Of a DNA stretch of 22,169 nt, positions 18,841 through 22,169 are shown piece after piece. Origin of the DNA: Paraglomus occultum (taxonomy: Eukaryota > Glomeromycota > Glomeromycetes > Paraglomerales > Paraglomeraceae); NCBI GenBank assembly GCA_910592205.1, contig CAJVPJ010000548.1:1-22169 (forward strand), read 5' to 3'. The first letter of the stretch is position 1. Each line of letters opens with the position of its first letter. The notes below the pieces were generated by a model. It had not been told where the DNA came from, searched no databases, and saw only the letters and a program-made list of their open reading frames with translations. Position numbers and translations under genes: made by a program.

Positions 18841-20044
18841 TTCAAGCGCAATCTTACTGGCGTCCTTCGGACGCTCTACGAAGGACTTTGCGCAAACTTT
18901 ACGAAAAAGACTATGCGCAATTTCCCTGCATTCCCTGTTCTTACTGTTCACGTTTATTATATCCACACACTGTAAAATGGGTAATTAAAGATGACAACTT
19001 TGTCTATCCATTGCAGTCATCGTTCCCACAATTAATTATTATTACAAATCCACGCAACGAGTCAAAATGGCCGTTTGCTCCAATCGTAATAATCGATTGT
19101 GTTATGTTCTCGCTGAACTACCTCAGTGATATACCATATGCAAAGTGAAAGTATCCTCTCCCGTCTATCTACATACCAGTTTCGTTCTGCTGGTGCAAAC
19201 CCTTTTGTTGAATATCGGTCACTCACTGGGCAATGGGTTATTATAGAAACAGAAGAACGCTGACACTTATTCAGGGCTTTTTTGAATGACGTAGACCTCA
19301 TCCCACATCCATTCTTGCGCTACGCTTGTGATTGGCCCCAACACAATAATCCTCATCTAATGGCCTATCATTCTTTGGCCTCACATTTAACTACATCAAA
19401 CTCTAATTTATTACCTACCGTTTGGCCACAGGCCACGCATATTTCAAACGAATGTCCCACGCTTTCCGCAAAATTTTCAGACATAGTTATGCCTTCCTAT
19501 ATATTTCCTGACGAAGTACATAATGAAGACGCACATTACTCACGTTTAGTCATAGGCTTTTTGCAAAGTTCTGATAAACATCAAATACCACTTCGTTTTA
19601 CAGACCCAGAATTGGAAGCGATATTGTTTCCTGATTTATTCCAGATGGGCATGGATATTACGGGGAAATATCCAATCGTTTAAGTTCACTTAACAATGAT
19701 GCATTGACATATGGCAAATATATAAAAATGCATTATTTCTCGCTTCAGACTTCATCCCGTGTGCATGATGTGGTCATACATGCAATTAGAAAAGCTTAGA
19801 AATTTTCAAAATAATGCTCGCGTATTTCGCCAACGTCATGCTGATTCCACCCTTCTGCCATACAATGATTACAACAAAGTCATTATACACATGATATTAT
19901 AGTCGATGAAGATAGGTCAATGCCTTTACCTACCTTTATTCGCACAGGTGAATATACGAAACCCGGTCTGCGACAAGATAATTTAATACCCTCAGCGCTT
20001 ACAATGGATTGGAAGTGCGTACAATTAGCACAGCGATTACTTTA
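18841..20044 (+). pseudogene. Helitron helicase-like protein, N-terminal region, multiply broken
   Basis: Plus-strand pieces in changing frames. About 18850-19148 reads LRKLYEKDYAQFPCIPCSYC then SRLLYPHTVKWV and ITNPRNESK. About 19165-19250 reads AGANPFVEYRSLTG in another frame. 19282-19682 reads AYHSLASHLTTSNSN, PTVWPQATHISNECP, VHNEDAHYSRLVIGFLQSS and LEAILFPDLF. About 19690-20044 reads TYGKYIKMHYFS, then MPLPTFIRTGEYTK. From memory these are successive blocks of the region before and within the Helitron helicase-like N-terminal domain of glomeromycete Helitron proteins. Stops and frameshifts separate the blocks. No HUH nickase motif or helicase motifs are present, so only the N-terminal third survives. 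The insert sits immediately downstream of the kinase gene's stop codon. Confidence 0.75.
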
Positions 20045-20221
20045 AATTGGAAGTGCGTGTAAATTTGGTAAATTAAATGCTGTTCGTCAGTTATGTATGC
20101 TAAATTTTGGATAACTTAATAAATGAGTGTAGTTATACATGTGTACTGTCTGTCATAAACCCCCAAGATATTAACTAATTTCTAAATTTGTATAAATGAG
20201 GCCCCCAAAAAATCCCCCTAC
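20045..20221. other. Short spacer between the Helitron relic and the kinase stop codon
   Basis: 177 bp, AT-rich. It should contain the 3' untranslated end of the minus-strand kinase gene. Confidence 0.4.
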
Positions 20222-22169
20222 CTAGTTATTATTAATATATCGTAAATTACACAACACGTGACCAGTTTGGTCTTTCCGCGGAGTGGAAAGATAATTAACA
20301 AGCTTGTTAAGCTCGTCAAAATCATCGATAAGCATCTTTGTATCAGGACGTTTGTCAGGATCAGCGTCACAACATCGCTCGGCAAGTTTTTTGTATTCCT
20401 CTGGTGCAGAATCGGGCATCGATGGTCGTAGTCCGCCCATAATATCGCATACTAAATCTCTATCGAACTGTCTATCTCTAAAAGGCGGTTCGCCAGTAGC
20501 AATCAAATACATAATGATACCAATTGAATACACATCCGATTTCTGAGTAAATTTGCGGGTTTGGAAGACTTCCGGTGCAACAAATGGCAAAACGCCTCGA
20601 ACACTTGGATTTGACTCGCGTGAATTCACTGACCGCGAGAGACCAAAATCGCATATGTATGGTTGTCTATCATGCATAACTATGTTTCCACCATGAAGAT
20701 CACAATGCACTAATCCCGCATTATGAATATCGTACAGATGCCATGCAATTATATACAAATGATCTAATTTCTCCGTCCACGTCAATTTGTTCATCTTTTG
20801 ATCCAAATAAGACAAAAGATTACCGTCGTTAGCATATCGCATAACAATCATGTACTCTTTTGTCTCTGGGTCTTGTGTGACTCCATAAATTTTAAGGAAT
20901 CCACCGTATGAACACTTGGCATGATTTCTGAACTATTAAATAAATAATAAATAGAGTCAGCTTAAATGTCAATTTAATTAATATTAATAGTACCAATTTT
21001 TGCTTACCTCGGAAATAAATAATTCCGGCATTTCGTCAAAATTTTTAAACCGTTTGAGTACAACAGTTTGTCGCATACCTTCTATTGGCGAATACTTTCT
21101 ATACTTGGCAGCATAAACTGTTCTGTAACCACCAGATCCAATCTCTTTGAGTTGATAAAAGTCGTTATACTGGAAGTACTTTACATATTTGTGATTTCGT
21201 ATAAAACTGTCCAGTATCGCATACACGTCGTAATAGAAAACTAAATAATATTCCCGAGTAGATGGCTCCTGAGTGATTCCAATTATCCAAATATTATCAG
21301 GTGTTAATATCGTCGGGTATTCCTTGGTTAACTATTTTGAGTAAACAGAATACGCGCTAGTCAATTTAAACGTATGATACGCAGTTATCGATTACATGGT
21401 TTACAAGTGAAATAATTTACCTGATGAAAATCGTCAACTATTTTTTTGAGTGTCACACGGGTCAATTCATTCCATTCTGCTACATGCGTGCATCCATGGC
21501 GTGATGGCATCATCTCTTGTACATTTGTTAATAGGGAATATTCTATCCATTGTATATACGCATCATATACGTTCTTCGTATTACTCCACGACTCTATAAT
21601 AAATGAATCTAATGACTTGTTGCCAGTTGTCCAATCAAAAGGTGTTGATGTTTTGCATCTGAAACAGAACACATTTATCCTGGGTTCTAATCGTTTTGTG
21701 CATGCCAGACATAATCTATGTTTATAGTATTCTTGTATGAGATAATACTTTTGTTCGCTTGCATCATACGTAAATCCGATGGTAACCCAAACATCTGTGG
21801 TAAGAATATCTGGATGCTTATCACACAACTAGTGGAAATAATGCATAATAATAAGTCAATAATTATTTAAACTATTCAATAAACTTGACGCATAAGTGAA
21901 TATTTTACCTCAGCATAATATAAATCATCTGTCTCATCTGTTATCTCAAGTCGAATCAATTTAACTTGTTTGTGAGTAGGTAAACCATACAAGCCTCCAC
22001 TTCCATATCTCCTACCACCAATACAATCGAATGGAGTCCATTCCAAATAGGCGTCGTTTGGTGAGTTTGTTTGTAGTTGAGATTTCTTAATTAAGTCATC
22101 GAGTTGGTGATTGTTGCTAGTCCACCCATCGGATAATTGTTTATAACCACAAATGCACCATACGGGACT
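20222..22169 (-). CDS. Protein kinase with tandem degenerate N-lobe modules (5'-partial)
   Basis: Model: complement of join 20222-20932, 21008-21331, 21421-21828, 21909 to beyond 22169. All introns are GT-AG and phase 0, with 567 residues visible. The C-terminal kinase domain appears active: loop IGSGGYRTVY (about 287-296), lysine in VVLK (about 316), ISEFRNH helix-C region, HCD at 407-409 with N414, DFG at 426-428, and VAPE at 449-452. It is tyrosine-kinase-like in texture (TKL or related) and of a kind expanded in mycorrhizal fungi. Before it lie two repeats of the N-lobe without catalytic lobes. The second is preceded by CxxC pairs (C127/C130, C142/C145), probably zinc-binding. The gene has a decayed paralogue at 16815-17555. 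Substrates and pathway are unknown. The 5' end and start codon are outside the window. Confidence 0.85.
21421..22169 (-). repeat. Two extra N-lobe-like modules of the kinase gene
   Basis: Module 1 (22169 to about 21720) shows LDDLIKKSQ, YLEWTPFDCI, GSGGLYGLP, KLIRLEI, then after an intron LCDKHPDILTTDVWVTIG and QKYYLIQEYY. Module 2 (to about 21230) shows LDSFIIES, YIQWIEYSL, VTLKKIV, then after an intron LTKEYPTILTPDNIWIIG and REYYLVFYY. The true kinase N-lobe follows the same order: LDSFIRNH, YVKYFQYNDF, IGSGGY, VVLKRFK, intron, FRNH, IYGVTQDPETKEYMIV. Each intron falls just before the helix-C-like segment in phase 0, which points to duplication of whole exon units. Confidence 0.75.

Noticed and set aside
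1-22169. CRISPR arrays, prokaryotic operons, rRNA genes, integrated virus
   Set aside because: No spaced repeats, no ribosome-binding sites or polycistronic layout, no rRNA-like sequence, and no viral capsid, polymerase or similar reading frames seen.

Overview
The window looks like nuclear DNA of an early-diverging filamentous fungus, most likely an arbuscular mycorrhizal fungus (Glomeromycotina, Rhizophagus-like). The evidence is AT-rich sequence, many short GT-AG introns (68 to about 450 nt, donors often GTATGT or GTAAGT), a class I (metazoan-type) PI-transfer protein, expanded protein-kinase families and decayed DNA transposons. The species assignment is inference. Most genes are split into small exons, so single long reading frames mislead. 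I assembled gene models by hand from splice sites and remembered family alignments, and nothing was checked by search.

Left flank (1-2.4 kb): a frameshifted kinase-like gene (442-1187), with possible degraded coding pieces before it, then a transposon-associated relic (1400-2110) broken by two in-frame TGA codons and a frameshift. Small unrecognised reading frames lie at 2.2-3.7 kb.

Central housekeeping block (4.1-15.1 kb): GOS1, Golgi Qb-SNARE (minus, 6 exons); KISH/KSH1, secretory-pathway membrane protein (plus, 4 exons, the first contributing only the ATG); class I PITP (minus, 8 exons including an 8-nt microexon); an AIR1/ZCCHC7-type zinc-knuckle protein (plus, 5 exons); and a three-RRM NAM8/Csx1-type RNA-binding protein (plus, 9 exons). 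GOS1 and KISH are head to head over 663 bp, and KISH and PITP converge. The first three genes all concern Golgi membranes and lipid, and the next two concern RNA.

Right flank (15.1-22.2 kb): a gene-poor, repeat-rich stretch. It holds a decayed copy (about 16.82-17.55 kb) of part of the kinase gene that ends the window, a small two-copy repeat, a shrunken Tc1/mariner element (about 18.2-18.75 kb) and a Helitron helicase N-terminal pseudogene (about 18.84-20.04 kb). The window then runs into the 3' part of a minus-strand protein kinase gene (20222 to beyond 22169). This kinase is the most unusual object here. Two degenerate copies of the kinase N-lobe, one preceded by CxxC pairs, precede an intact kinase domain, and the repeat units have introns at the same place and phase.
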